A stretch of 64,000 nucleotides of DNA from Litsea cubeba (taxonomy: Eukaryota; Streptophyta; Magnoliopsida; Laurales; Lauraceae), in assembly GCA_012931725.1 (NCBI GenBank), contig CM022948.1, positions 72,075,272-72,139,271 on the forward strand, written 5' to 3'. The position numbers and the translations under genes are program-made. The stretch's first letter is position 1. Every line of letters starts with the position of its first letter. Shown piece after piece: positions 11,701-24,877 of the stretch. The notes under the pieces were generated by a model that had not been told where the DNA came from, did not search any database, and worked only from the letters and a program-made list of their open reading frames with translations.

Positions 11701-13620
11701 AAAAATAATATCATAGGCTTTATAAAAAGATTACTATTAACCGACATGTAGTTTCTTTCTTTATTCTTTTCATATTCTTAATATTTATCTTGAAAAATGA
11801 AAGAGACGGAAACGAATAAAAATGACAGACATATTATGAAATAATGGTTCCAATAATAATTTTATACTCGTACATTATCATGTACTCTCAACCCAACCCA
11901 TGAATCCATTCATGAGAAAAGAAGAGAGAGAAAGGCTGTTCCGCATGGTAAATTTGTATTTGCATGGTTACAGGCATATTCGCAACTTAATTTTGTGCCA
12001 TATAAATAGTGAGAAACGCACCCTACGGAGATCCTTTGTAAGAAATGTTCAAATTCCGATAATTTTTTCATAAAATCCTCAAAAAACTAAAAAGGCTCTC
12101 AAAGAAATCTGAAAAAAAAAAAAAAAAAATCTACAGTATTTACCGGTTTTGGTCACCTAACAGATGGACGGTGGATATATAACCCTGACAATTCTGTGTG
12201 AGAATGAATCCGTGTGCCACGTCAAAGAAGATGGACGGTTATGAGCGTAGAACATGACCGACACACTCTTCCTTCCGTGCAAGCGAATTTGCAGGTCGAA
12301 AAGCGTTACGACAAAGGAGAAAAAAACAATAATATAAAATTTAGCTAATTTTATATTTCTATTTCTATTTCTAGGATAGGTGTGGTCCCCTGTTGTAAAC
12401 CACGTGCGTTCCTGTAGCCCAAATCTCCTCCGCCTGTCCCTCACGCTTCTTGTGAGTCCATGGATCCAAGCCGCTCAAAGTGCAAGTCGCGGATCCTCAT
12501 CCTATGCCCCAGCTTTGCGTGTAACACGTGTCCGGATTGGATTGTTCCAAATAAATCCCATCCCTTCCTGTGTGACAGACATATATATCATCGAATTTCA
12601 TTTCAATGAGTCCCACTGGCAGATTCAACACATGAGATAATTGGCTCAAGGAAAATTATGGCCGCCATTAGATTAGATTAATCTCACTTTTTAAGAGCTA
12701 AGAACTCGATCCACGTGTTTTAATCATCATAAATAAATATATTAAGAGTGGGTTAAACTTTGTTTAAAACGGGATTTGGCTTATACTCATACTCATACTC
12801 ATACAACACGGTTTAGGTGGGTAGACGTTGCTTCTAGTTCTAGGGTGATTTGCATTTTAAAGCTCAAGTAAGATAATTGTCAAAACCCTAATCACAAAAG
12901 ATTCGGACTCAACCAATGCATATGCCCTACCTATTCTCCGCCCATGATGTGGAACTAGTCTGTACACGTGAAAGAATAAATAAAATATACATCATCATCA
13001 AGTGAGATGGTAGTTTGGAAAATTAGAAATCTCCAATGGATTCCTAATTTCATATCTAACGCATGTGTCTGAACGAGTCCACACGGTAGCTTCCTGCGAG
13101 TCCTTTTTTTTTTTTTTTCCCTCTTCCTTTAGCTTTTTATAAATGAATATTGACCCTACCATGATATAGTTCGAGAACGGTAGAAGTTTAAATATTTTTT
13201 ATAATATTTTTTATTTAAAAATTATGTTATACCGTATGCCCTATGATATTTTATATTAGAAAAAAATCAAGTAGGAAATTAAAATCCTCTTTATAAAGAA
13301 AAAATCTTTCAAGTGGGTTTCCATTCCATCTCCTCTCAGGTTCTAAACTGTCACCTACCAGCTGAGGTTCACAGGTCAGTTCCGTGCAGAATTTAGTAGC
13401 GGGAGGGGGGAAAAATAAAATAAAAAAAGAGGAAACAAAACGAGGGATGAAAACAAAGCGTGCAGGGGTGAAGTCGATGGTGCGTTTGGACTTTCATGTC
13501 GTTACAAATACAAATGCAAATTTTCATCTCGGAAACGAAAAGTTCCAAATCACATGCAAATGCAATAATAAAATACAGGTCAGATGAGACCCACCCGCCT
13601 AAACAGCTCAAGAACTACTG

Positions 13621-13789
13621 TATAAAATTACAGATCTCGCCTCCATGCGTTTCTTCCGCGCTTCTCTTTCGTAGCAGCCCCCTCCACCTAGAGAGAGAGA
13701 GGAAAGAGGAACAGCTCTGCCCAAAAAGAGTCTTGCCTCTTTCTTTCTCTCTCTTTCAGAAGCCTCTCATTCTCTCTCATTTTGCAGAC
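13621..13789 (+). promoter_or_regulatory. Probable core promoter and leader of the NADP-malic enzyme gene
   Basis: TATAAAAT starts at 13621. It is followed from about 13640 by a pyrimidine-rich, CT-repeat leader, common in plant 5' UTRs, up to the first ATG at 13790. The spacing would put the transcription start near 13650, giving a leader of about 140 bases. This is inference from motif and spacing only. Confidence 0.45.
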
Positions 13790-16700
13790 ATGATGTCGTT
13801 GAGCAGAAGCAGTTTCCTGGTGAGCTATGTTCATCTCATCTCAATCAATGTTAGGAAGGAGGAAAAAAAAAAAAAAAGAAACGGTAGAGTTTTTTTTTTT
13901 TTCTTTCTTTCTTTCTTATTCATTGATTGATTCAGTGATATGATTGAAATTGCTCCAGTTGGTCATCGTTTTTTACGCTGAAAAAGAGAAAGAAATCATA
14001 AAAATCCAATCTTTCTGTCTATGTATTGTATAATCTCATTGCTCAAATGGGTCGTCGATTTTTAAGCTGAAAAAGAGAAAAAGAAATCATAAAAATCCAA
14101 TCTTTCTCTGTCCATGTATTGTATAATCTCATTGGGTATAAAGGGGTTGCTGGTTTCTTGTTTTCCTTGTTTTTGATTGAAGCAGAACAACAGCAACATC
14201 GCCAACAATGTCTATCACAACGAGATCCGTTCATCTGGCGTTTCATCTTCCTCTTGTTGTTATAGTTTCTGTCATTCTCGGAGAAAGGCAGTTATTTTGT
14301 GCTGCCACAGCAGAGGTGGAGAGAGAAAGGTCAGGGCTTTGATGGAGAGCACTTTGAAGGAGACAAGGGAAGGGGCCTCTGTAATCGACGTGGGTTCGGA
14401 ATCCACCGTCGGTGGAGAAGTCGAGGAGGCCTACGTTGAGGATCGCGCCACGGAGCATCATTTCGTCACGCCATGGACGGTCTCTGTTGCCAGGTGAGGA
14501 GCATAGACGAGAGGATCAACGGTGATCCTTCTTTTCTCTCTGTTTTTTTGGATTTTGTTTTTTTTATTTTTGTTTGGATGTTGAATTGAGAAGTGGGTTT
14601 TGTTTATTTCATCAAAGATCCTCTCGGTTGGTAACGTTTTTACTTTGTTTTTATCGATACAAACGAGGGTTCTTTTGCTTTCGCATTTTTTCCCCATTTT
14701 GAAGTTTGGGTTTTGATTATATGATGCGTTTATTATGTATTTGTTATAAATTTGCTTGTAGATGATTGAATGGGTTTTTAGTCTCTTGTGCTCTTTCCTT
14801 CTAAATCGTTTTCTTCTTTTAATTTATGTTACTGTCTTTATTTTGATCTTCCATGTCCTCCCCGCCTGTGATGGATGTGACAATGCTGCTGCTGATGATG
14901 CTGATGGAGAAAACTAATATAATTATGATTCAGATCTTCCATTTTTTTCCTGTGATCCATGCCATTTGATGTTTAGAAAAAAAGAACCAGTTTTCTTATA
15001 TTTATCCATCTATATATTACCTTGCTTAATTTATTTGAATTTCACAGATTCATAAAACATTTTCCTTTTCTCATGTTTGGTGATTTGGGAACTAGTTATG
15101 AATTTATCTTTATTCTATTTTTTTTTTCAATTTAATCTTCTTTTGTTTTTTTCAAAAAAAATTCGATTCCTAGATCTGTGGAATCTAGCCTTCTGAGTAA
15201 GCATGTAATAAACAAATAATAGGCAATGGGTTTTCATTATCTTATTTTGGATCTGCAATTATAATTCTTCAGTTAAGTTTCCTTCTTGTTATAACTTTTT
15301 GCTATTTAATAAAAAAAAAATACACAATTCAAGCGACTGTCATTTTTTTCTTCTTTAATCTCAATGTTCTATTAGCTCTCATTTGCCTTTCTAGTTTTCT
15401 AGGTGTGCATCCAAACAGCAATTTTATTCTCTTGAATCTTTATAAGATTAATATCAAGATGGAACATTTCTTGCTTCAGACAATTGGCTGATGCTGTTGT
15501 CGGTTTATTAAAATTTCAGAGTTGAGTTGTTGTTATCTCTTTGCCATGTGGGCCATAGATCTGGTAATGTACCACTTGGACCAGCTGTTGATTCAACATT
15601 CATATAAGCCATTGCATAAATGGCATAGAAACTGGCAATGAGCAAGCAACCTACTGTCCGGAGGACCAATCTTTGGAATTACCAGACTGCCAATTTATTG
15701 GTACTTGGAGTGAGACCAATCTTTCCTCTGAACAGTAGGCAATTCTACCAATTCACAGAAAGCCGGAGGCAACACTTTATATGGTTTGAATTTTTATACT
15801 AGAATTACTTTTGAACTATACAAGATCATCAGGTCTCGGGTCAACTATCAGTATTCATTCTACAGAGGTCCTTGAGTCAAGTGTACTGCCACCCGAGTGA
15901 AACAGCATACTATCATGAATTCCTTTACAAAGTGGATAGAGTACACAGTGAATAATGGTGTCTTATAATACTGCATGCCTTTGAATTTTCTGTTGACATG
16001 TCCATATTCTCAAAAACCTATACCTGGCCCCAATACAATGCGGCCAAGGTATTTGGTTTAGTATATAAGGTTCCTTGCTATTGAAGCTTATTGTAGACTG
16101 GTTGCTTATTTATTGAGAACTTGCATCGCGTTTTTAGTATTTGATTTGAGTCCTCCAACTAACTGAATACATTTTTTCCCACTAGTAGATTGAGCTTTCT
16201 GATTATTTAGTTGAGGTTTCTTTTTCAATTAAGGAGATCAAACCACCCTTTCAAACACAGTAGTGCTCTACCGAATTGTATCTGACATGTTATGTTTCCA
16301 ACTTGGCTGTTTTTTCTAGTCAGACAATCTCGATTTCTTGTTTTCTGGAGTTGTTGATTTTAGCAATTTTTTAAATTAGACTTTCAATTGATAACAGAGT
16401 TATATCAGTCAGCTGATTCATCTGGAACATTATTGTATCATTTTGATGTAGTGGATACTCACTATTGAGGGATCCACAACACAACAAGGGGCTTGCCTTC
16501 ACAGAGAAAGAGAGAGACGCCCATTTCTTGCGAGGCCTTTTACCTCCAGCTTGGGTCAGTCAAGAGCTTCAGGTGTGATATCCTTGTTTTAGTACACATG
16601 ATCCATCTTGTGATTACAACTGCCTTGCTAACTTCCCACAACTCTTCCTTCAGGAGAAAAAGATCATGCACAATCTCCGCCAATACCAAGTTCCGCTGCA

Positions 16701-19700
16701 AAGATACATGGCAATGATGGATCTTCAGGTATTGATTCTTTTAAAACTATTATTCTTTATTTCTTGTCTGTTGTTAGCAGTGTAATTGTAGTATGCATTA
16801 TCTGCAGCCCAAAGATGCACACCGTATCCTTGGACCCTTTTAGGCCAAAACCGATAGGAGAAAAAAAGAGTTTAGCCCAAATCATGTTGCAATGGTACAT
16901 AAGGTAAATCTGTTGGACCTCATGGTAGATAGACTGTCCCAAAAGTAACCCAGATTTGAACAACCTAGCTATCCAGAAGTTGGATTTTTTTATTGACTGT
17001 AGCCTGCTACTTTATATCTTTGTTAACCATGAATTCTGAGGCTGTCTATTGAGATATTAGTATCATCCTATCTGAGTTTTTTGAAATGGTTTTATTCGCA
17101 ATGGAAATCAACATTCAGGTTTGTGGACAAGGGACCCTATTTAAGGGTTGAGAATGCTATAAAAGTCTTCATGTCAAATATTTCATTCTCCTGATTAGAC
17201 TTAGGACACAGTTAACGTATGATTTTCTGTTCTGCTTACAGGAAATGAATGAGAAACTGTTCTACAAGCTTCTCATTGATAATGTCGAAGAACTGCTTCC
17301 TGTCGTCTATACACCAACTGTTGGTGAGGCTTGTCAGAAATATGGGAGCATTTTCAGGCGTCCCCAGGGTCTTTACATTAGTTTGAAAGAGAAGTATGCC
17401 TTTTCCTCTGTTCTTTATGGTAGCATTAAATTATTCTTTTTTTCCTGTATCATTAGTTTAGGCTGAGGGTTTGGTTGGTTTCTCAGGGGAAAGATTCTTG
17501 ACGTATTGAAGAACTGGCCTGAAAGGAATATCCAAGTTATTGTTGTCACTGATGGTGAGCGTATCTTGGGGCTTGGAGATCTTGGATGCCAGGTAAATAT
17601 CTTCGACACTGCCTCATCTTCAGGGGCATAACAGTACCACTATATTGGTACTCTATTTGAAGTTCGTAGGGTCCTTAACGGCCTTGATTGACGGCTTTTC
17701 AAATGTCCACAGGGCATGGGAATACCTGTAGGCAAACTTGCTCTGTATACTGCACTTGGAGGTGTTCGTCCTTCTGCAGTAAGCATTTTGATAACCAATT
17801 CTACTTTATCTGATTTTTTCATAAGACTACTACCAACTTACCATCTATTGTGCCAATCATTTGACATTGAAAAGAAAGAAAATATGCTGCTTATTCTCTA
17901 CTTAATTGTGCTTATTATGTGGTAGAAATTGAAATTTTCAATTATTATTTGCAGTGCTTGCCCATTACAATTGATGTTGGAACGAACAATGAGAAGTTGT
18001 TGAAGGATGAGTTCTATATTGGGCTTAGGCAAAAGAGGGCAACTGGCCAGGTTAAAGAAGTCCATGCAAAGCTTTAGCAGAAACATGTTGTGCATTTCTC
18101 CTGTCCTCACCATTAAATTGTGTTAAAGAATTATCTTGTTTTTTCATATTTAGGAATACGCCGATCTACTCCACGAATTCATGTGTGCTGTAAAGCAGAG
18201 CTACGGGGAGAAAGTACTCATACAGGTCAGTCATTATATCCAATTAATACTAAATATTTTTCTTCCCCCACCTTTTTCCTATAATCAACTCCTGATTCTG
18301 ATGTCGTGTCACAAATTAATCGCATTATGCAGTTTGAGGATTTTGCAAATCACAATGCCTTTGAGTTGCTTGCGAAATATCGCAATACTCACCTTGTCTT
18401 CAATGATGATATACAGGTAGCTGATTGTTTCTCTTATATTTTCTAAATTGCACTGAGATTTGCCAAATGTTATGTCGAAACAGAGGACCAACTAAAAACT
18501 TTAGTAAATATCGGTTTTCTTTGTAAACTATTTCTCTAATTGCTAGCTTTCTGTGTCATTGTAGGGCACAGCTTCTGTAGTCCTTGCAGGGCTTGCTGCT
18601 GCATTGAAGTTAGTTGGTGGAACCTTAGCTGAGCACACTTTCTTATTCCTTGGTGCTGGTGAGGTATGGTCTCGAGTATATCTCTTTTTATTTTCTTTCT
18701 TGTTTACCGGTGAACCCAATTTATTGATCATCTATAAGAGAATATTTTAGTCCATTATGTGTTTTTCTCCATCCTGGGCTATCCAGATTGAAATTGTTAA
18801 TTGTGTGCCTGCAGGCTGGAACTGGTATAGCAGAACTTATAGCTCTAGAGATGTCAAAACAGGTAATTGGTCTATGAAGAGCCTGTTTAATATTTTCTCC
18901 CTGTTTTCCTTGTTTGGTGTGTTCTAGAAGCATGGGTCTCATTGAGGAGAGTGACATTTTATTCTTGTTACAGACTAAAGTTCCACTCGAAGAGTGCCGC
19001 AAGAAGATTTGGCTTGTGGACTCTAAGGTAGTAGAAATCAAAGCAGCAAGCCCTTAATAAAGATGACTGCCCTGTTATTTCCCTCTGCATTTTAGTTTAT
19101 ATTTCAATTAATCTCACATGTGATTTACCTTTGCTAGGGATTGATTGTTCGCTCACGCAAGGAGTCGCTCCAACACTTTAAGAAGCCATGGGCTCATGAA
19201 AATGAGCCTGTTACAGAGCTCTTAGATGCAGTGAAGGTATGAACAGTGTAATTTATTCTTAAAATGATAACAGTGTAATTTTTCTCAAAACACACTCTTG
19301 CACAAGCGCATGAACATATACCCAAAAAAAAAAAGAAGCAAAAGGAATGCCTTTCAACCATTGAGCCGACATGCATGCTGCCTTCAATCCCCATTCCCTT
19401 GCTGACAAAGCAGTCAGGTTTGGGTAACTAAGTTGCAGAATTGGGTCCACAGTAAGTTGTAACTCCAATTATATTATTGCGTCAAACCATTGATAATTTT
19501 ATCTTTTATCCACATCACTGTGAGTGAGAGCATGGCATCATTTTAATTTTACATGGAAGTTTCAAAGTAATTGGGTTTCTTACTCTTTTAGGCAATCAAG
19601 CCAACTGTACTGATTGGAACATCAGGAGTTGGAAAAACTTTCACAAAGGAGGTGGTTGAGGCCATGGCCTCCTTCAACGAGGTATATCCATATCTTTCTT

Positions 19701-21017
19701 CTTTTTACCCCTTTCTTCAGTTAGATTTGATGGGATTTTAATGAAGCAAGACTGAGAATTTACCAATGACACAGAAACCTATTATTCTTGCACTCTCAAA
19801 TCCAACCTCGCAATCAGAGTGTACTGCTGAAGAAGCTTACACATGGAGTAAGGTGTGCATGCATGGACATTTCCTTGTTATGCTTAACTCTAGCATATGT
19901 TAATAGGTCAAGGTGATTGATCAAAACATAATTTTAGATTACATAAACTACTCCAATTTGCAGGGTCGTGCAATTTTTGCCAGTGGGAGTCCATTTGATC
20001 CCGTCGAATACAATGGGAAAGTTTTTGTGCCAGGCCAGGTTCGATTATTTTATTTTCCTTGTTTTTATTTGTCATTTTACATTAAGTATACAAAAATGAG
20101 ATATTTCATGGTACCAAGAGGTGATGTTTTTTTGTTCTCTCCCAAGTGATTCAGTCAAATAATGCATACATTTTCCCGGGATTTGGTTTGGGTTTGGTGA
20201 TCTCTGGAGCAGTCCGTGTGCATGACGACATGCTTCTGGCAGCCTGTAAGTACTAGTATTTTTTTTTTGTGTGTGTTTTAAGTTTTAAGGACATCAATCC
20301 CCCACTCAAAGGAGCTGTCGCCAAAACACGATCCGACAGAGTAATGAGTGTTGGCCCGTTAAAATTAGATAAAACACCTTTTACTGGCAGAATCTGTAGT
20401 TTTACTGAATGTGTGCCAATGATTTCATGGGGCGATATGTGAAACCTCTACCACCTGTAAATAGAGTCAGAAGCACTCAGCATGGAGAAAGGAAGATAAC
20501 TTAGTAACTTTGATCTGACATTTTTTCCCCTTCAAAACAGCGGAAGCTCTAGCTGCACAGGTTACCCAGGAAGACTTGGATAAAGGTCAAATCTATCCTC
20601 CATTCTCAAACATCAGAAAAATCTCAGCACATATTGCTGCTAATGTAGCTGCTAAGGCTTATGATCTTGGTAAGTGCTGTAATGAATATTTCAGTTAATA
20701 GTTTCATTTTGGAATTTTTTTAGATGTAAGTTATTTACTGGTTTCAGTTCTCTTGCTACTCATACTTGGTTATGTACGACAAACTCACGGACGTCCATCA
20801 ATTCAAAGTGATTGGGCCTCCCTGTGAATTCCATGGGACCCCACAATACAACCAGTGGGAATATGAGGAAGTAAAGAATGGGGTAGTCATTATTGAGTTC
20901 TATCTAATCCATTGCATTTGATTTGTAGGTTTGGCCACCCGTCTCCCTCGCCCAGCAGATCTGGTGAAGTACGCAGAAAACTGCATGTACAACCCAGTCT
21001 ACCGAAGCTACAGATAA
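13790..21017 (+). CDS. NADP-ME: NADP-dependent malic enzyme, chloroplastic
   Basis: Converts L-malate and NADP+ to pyruvate, CO2 and NADPH. There are twenty exons: 13790-13819, 14186-14493, 16452-16572, 16654-16728, 17242-17393, 17487-17592, 17713-17778, 17955-18050, 18154-18225, 18333-18416, 18565-18663, 18815-18862, 18974-19027, 19138-19236, 19592-19681, 19775-19852, 19964-20038, 20155-20245, 20541-20669, 20929-21017. All introns are GT-AG and the total is 1962 nt (653 aa). The first ~60 residues are Ser/Arg-rich and acid-poor, like a plastid transit peptide. The conserved core begins at HFVTPWTVSVASGYSLLRD. Catalytic Tyr201 lies in VYTPTVGEACQKYG and Lys272 in GMGIPVGKL. Metal ligands are Glu344, Asp345 and Asp368 (FEDFANHNAF, VFNDDIQGT). 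The dinucleotide loop is FLGAGEAGTGIAEL near 398-411. SNNAYIFPGFGLGLVISGA and ILALSNPTSQSECTAEEAY are NADP-ME hallmarks. Nothing is broken. Whether it is photosynthetic or not cannot be told. Confidence 0.97.
13961..14136. repeat. 88-bp tandem duplication in intron 1 of NADP-ME
   Basis: Copies start at 13961 and 14049. They share GGTC(A/G)TCG, CTGAAAAAGAGAAA, GAAATCATAAAAATCCAATC and TGTATTGTATAATCTCATTG. They are nearly identical, so the duplication is recent. Confidence 0.85.
14494..16451 (+). other. Intron 2 of NADP-ME (1958 bp)
   Basis: Large, T-rich intron between the transit-peptide exon and the first conserved catalytic exon. It contains an imperfect hairpin near 15652-15742, with CCTACTGTCCGGAGGA facing TCCTCTGAACAGTAGG. 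No coding potential was seen. Confidence 0.8.
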
Positions 21018-24000
21018 GTCAGGGCAGAAACTATGATTTCATAGTTTTTGCAGTCCCTTTGTCTCGCCGTTATACTGCCTGGGTGGTGTTCCTTTGTTGG
21101 TTTTGCATTGTCATGGGCTGTTATTGTTGTTGTCAGGTATACTTTCCTTTGTTCTTCTTGTTGTTAGTTGTCATAGGTTTCTGTCTAAGAAAGGCCGAAA
21201 AGATGTTTCTGATAGGTTCAGATGGATGTAGTTGGTTTTGGATTTTGTGTCTTGATTGTAGGGAATTGATGTCAACTTTAGGTCATGTTTGCATATGTGC
21301 TAAAATCATCAAAAATTCAATACTATTATTACCCCATTGATGACATTTTTTTTAAATTTTTTTATGAAGGATGAAATGGTTACTAATAGGGAAATGAATT
21401 CAAGAAGTGTGTGCAAGAAGCAAAGTGCTAAAAATTGTGAAATGTGAAAATAAGAATTTGGGTAAATGAATCTTCAATAAGAAAAGTGAACTGGAAACGG
21501 ACTAGGAAAAAATATCTGAAAACATTTGTGAAACGCACTAGAACTAGATGTCCGGCATAGTTGGGATAAGGCTTTTATGATGATGATGTAACAAGAAATA
21601 AATCTTGAAACCTAGAACATTTGAGAAGCATTTATAAACAGACTACATATATTGAGATTTGTAAGTGTCGTCTTTTTTTTTTCTTCTTGTTTTTCTTATT
21701 ATTATCTGTTTTCAATACATATCTGGGTTAGTTCCTTGCCCTTTTCCACTGTTGCCATCCCATACTTCCTATATGAGTTTTTAGGTGGGGAAAAAAGAAG
21801 AGAAACAGAATATTTCGATTCCATTTGGTTTCTCATTCCTTTATTTTGCTTTTGAAAATCAATCTCAAAAGGACAGGTACAGTTTTTTGGTCCACAACTT
21901 TATGGGCTAATGTGGTTTAGTTTGCCATCCAACAGGAATATAATATTTCTTTCATCAACAAGAGGGCTTTCATCTAAAACCATCCCCACCAAGCCAGAGC
22001 ATCCGGATTCTATTCATTTTTTTTACTGGCTCCACCTCTATGGATGCCACTGCAAAGCGACAAGAGGCTAAGTCAACAAAAAAAGATCAAAAAAGAAATG
22101 TTGGACCCACCAAGTATCAACTCAATCCCTCTCAATCTCCGAAACAGATCCCTGTCTTGACCAAATAGGAAATAGGAGAGCCTGTTTAGACAAATTAGGA
22201 GCCGCCACATGCGAATTAAGGGCCTCTACATGCGGAGGGCCCCATCTGCCCCCGTGCGTGGCAGCCTGATTCGTCCAAACGCCCTCTCACACACTACCCT
22301 CCAACGATTGCGTTTCTCCGCAACTTTAGATTGATGTGACCATTGGGTGGCATGGGTTGAATCACAGTTTCGAGGCTCACAAATCAAAGACCAGGACATT
22401 CTGATTAAGAGTGATGTCTGGCCAACCACCCTTTTCATCCCTGCCTTCCTATTCAAGTTATAAGATGGTCGGTCAAGGTGGCACCCCATTCACTGAAGTG
22501 ATTAGATAGTCACGGTGGCCTTATGCAAATGGCAGCCTACTTTGGACAAGCAAACCCAAAGCATCTTTTTAGTACACTAACAAAAACAGAGCTCTTCACT
22601 CAAAAAGTTTAAGATGTTACCTACTATAGCATCATGCGTCTTATCTAAGTAACTTTTAAAACTCAAACCTACTAAAAGATAAGGTTTGGATTGATTAGAT
22701 CATAAAATCCTGCAAAAACAGAAAGTGTTTCGTGTCATACTTGTGGGTTTGATTTGATCACGCTAAGTAGGGCCTCACACGAGATAATTCAAAAATTTTT
22801 TCTAAGGTGGGCCAAGGAAGGGACAAAGTCTTCAAAAGTCAACCTAAAAGTAGTTAAAATTAATCATACAGAAGGAAAGTTCCATAAACGACCATCAAAT
22901 AATCTGCAATTAATGGAAAGTGAATTATGGGGAAGATGGAAGGTGTTTAAAGGAAAGTGGTAGGTGAGTATCTTGTCATTCCCCTCATAATACAAATCCT
23001 TCAAAAGTCAGGTCATCTATATTTTAACCTTATATCTTTCACCCCTTAATAATCATTCTTTAGAACCCATCTTACCATGATTCCTATGTTTTCAATTCCA
23101 CTCGAACAAAAGGCCCATAGTTAAATTTGCTTTACAAACAGTTATATATTGCTTTGTGAGCTTTAATTTTAAAAAGATGGAAAAAAAAAAAAAAAACCTA
23201 CTAATGCTTTATAGGCTATAGCTTTTTTTTTTTTACTTTGATATTCCCCATGAGATTCCTACGGATGTAGGATAAACCAATATTAAAACACATCTTTGCC
23301 TATGCACCTCACAAAATAAAATGCCTTCAATTGAAAAGTTCTTATTCCTGATGATTCCCCCAAGCCTTTTGACCAAAGGACTGAAGACAAACAGGAAGTA
23401 AAAGGGTATATATTGTGTGTAAGTCTATATGAAGACAAAATGAAGATAAATGCTTTGAATTTATAAGATGACAATCAGCTTTTACCATCGAATTTTCCAT
23501 CAAATGCTTGAATTCATAAGATAACAATCATCTTTTCTTGGAGCTTTACTACCAGCTTTTAATAATATCAGGCATGCCTAAATAAATCATAGATTTTTGG
23601 TCATTCTCAAAGATCCTTCAACGCTCCCGTCTCCTCTAAAAATCCAAGGAAGATACCCAATGTGCCTGTAGACGATTTGGATATACCCATCATATGCAAC
23701 TATCATGTAATTGGATTTCTAGGAATTTTAAGATCATACTTCCTTCCAAATATCAAAGACAACATGGTAAGGGGTTGTCATTTCTGCACTCGCGAATGAC
23801 TGTATGTCTTATGACGGAGGAAAAAATTACTAAATGATATGCCATGAAGAATAATCTTCTCCTCTAATGGTTTTTACTCCAACAAAATCTCTCTTTTTTT
23901 TTTTTTGGTAAGTCCAACAAAAACTATTTAGTAAACTCTGACCTAAAGGCATTTATAATAGTAATTATCATTTATGTTCTTTAAAGGTAATCTTGAGATA

Positions 24001-24877
24001 TTAAAATAGAAAAGCGATGGGCTTTTCTCAAAAAGTATTTTAAGGTTTCTAAGCTAGTGGTCATTGTCTCAACCAACAATAGCAGGTTTGAGTCATTTTA
24101 CCACAATAAATAAATAAATAAAACCTTTCTGTTGAGGACAAGCTAGTGCCAATTTACATGCCAAAATATTAGGTCCAATTAATAAAAGGCTTCCACATGT
24201 CCATCCCAGCCCACTACATATGGTCCTTTTGTTGTTTATTCATTACTATTTTTCTAATGGGCTGTGCAAATCCTTAGTGTGGACTCCTCATGGGCCATGC
24301 CAATCAAGGGTTAGGTGAGAGAAAGAAAGATCTAAATAAGACCTACATGTGATGCAAAATTTCAGTTCCATTAGATTATCCTACCCCTTCTGGCTGATGG
24401 CCTTCAAGTTTAATGATTTTAGAAGATGTAGCTTTTTCTAACTTCTAATCCAACAGTAACCAGGAGGTTAAAGAATGTGAGGCGGCTAGATTGATCATAG
24501 ATGATCCTAAGTGCTCAAGGAAAAAGAGGTCCACCCAGTCTGTCTTTAGAGACGTACTTAGGTGGCCCACAGATTTGGCATCAATCCAGATGGAATCACC
24601 CTTCGATTAAAAAAAATTGTGCCTACTAAAACCATTAAAATTTTACCGCCATGGATGAGGGTTAGAATTATCTAACAGACTTGAAATTTTGCAAACAGGT
24701 AGGTAATGTCCAGCTATTCCGATCCCCCACCTCCCCATGATTCTACTTAGTTGTGGATGTGGAGAGGAGTCCACACAGCAGGCACGGAGACTTCTATCCA
24801 TCCTACATCGACTGGAATGGATAAAATTTACTGGAATGGTAGCATAGAGACAGCTACCTTGCTTCAGTGAGACACTT
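21018..24877. other. Intergenic region downstream of NADP-ME
   Basis: The first few hundred bases are probably 3' UTR. A LINE 3'-end fragment lies at 21548-21590. The rest is AT-rich with short homopolymers (A-run near 23180, T-runs near 23223 and 23890). No gene was recognised up to the inverted-repeat element at 24878. Confidence 0.55.
21548..21590 (+). mobile_element. LINE 3'-end fragment
   Basis: The segment GGCATAGTTGGGATAAGGC followed by ATGATGATGATG is the usual last stretch of plant L1-type LINEs, where the reverse-transcriptase ORF ends before a short ATG-repeat tail. The fragment near 30005-30033 ends in the same way. Only about 40 bp can be recognised. Confidence 0.45.

Larger units (their letters stand above)
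4691..13620. other. Gene-free, repeat-rich intergenic region
   Basis: No convincing coding exon was found on either strand over about 9 kb. Contents: degenerate stretches rich in AGCTTGAGCT/GGCTCGAGC words (about 4810-5260 and 7020-7110) that recur elsewhere in the window; a possible TRIM remnant (6161-6422); a 193-bp-spaced duplication (8381-8706); a short ATAAA array near 8950-8975; and scattered homopolymers. The small ORFs here show no family resemblance. Confidence 0.55.

Noticed and set aside
13496..13930. 144-aa ORF overlapping the NADP-malic enzyme leader
   Set aside because: It is in a different frame from the malic enzyme and covers the CT-rich leader; its Ser/Phe/Lys runs reflect simple sequence.
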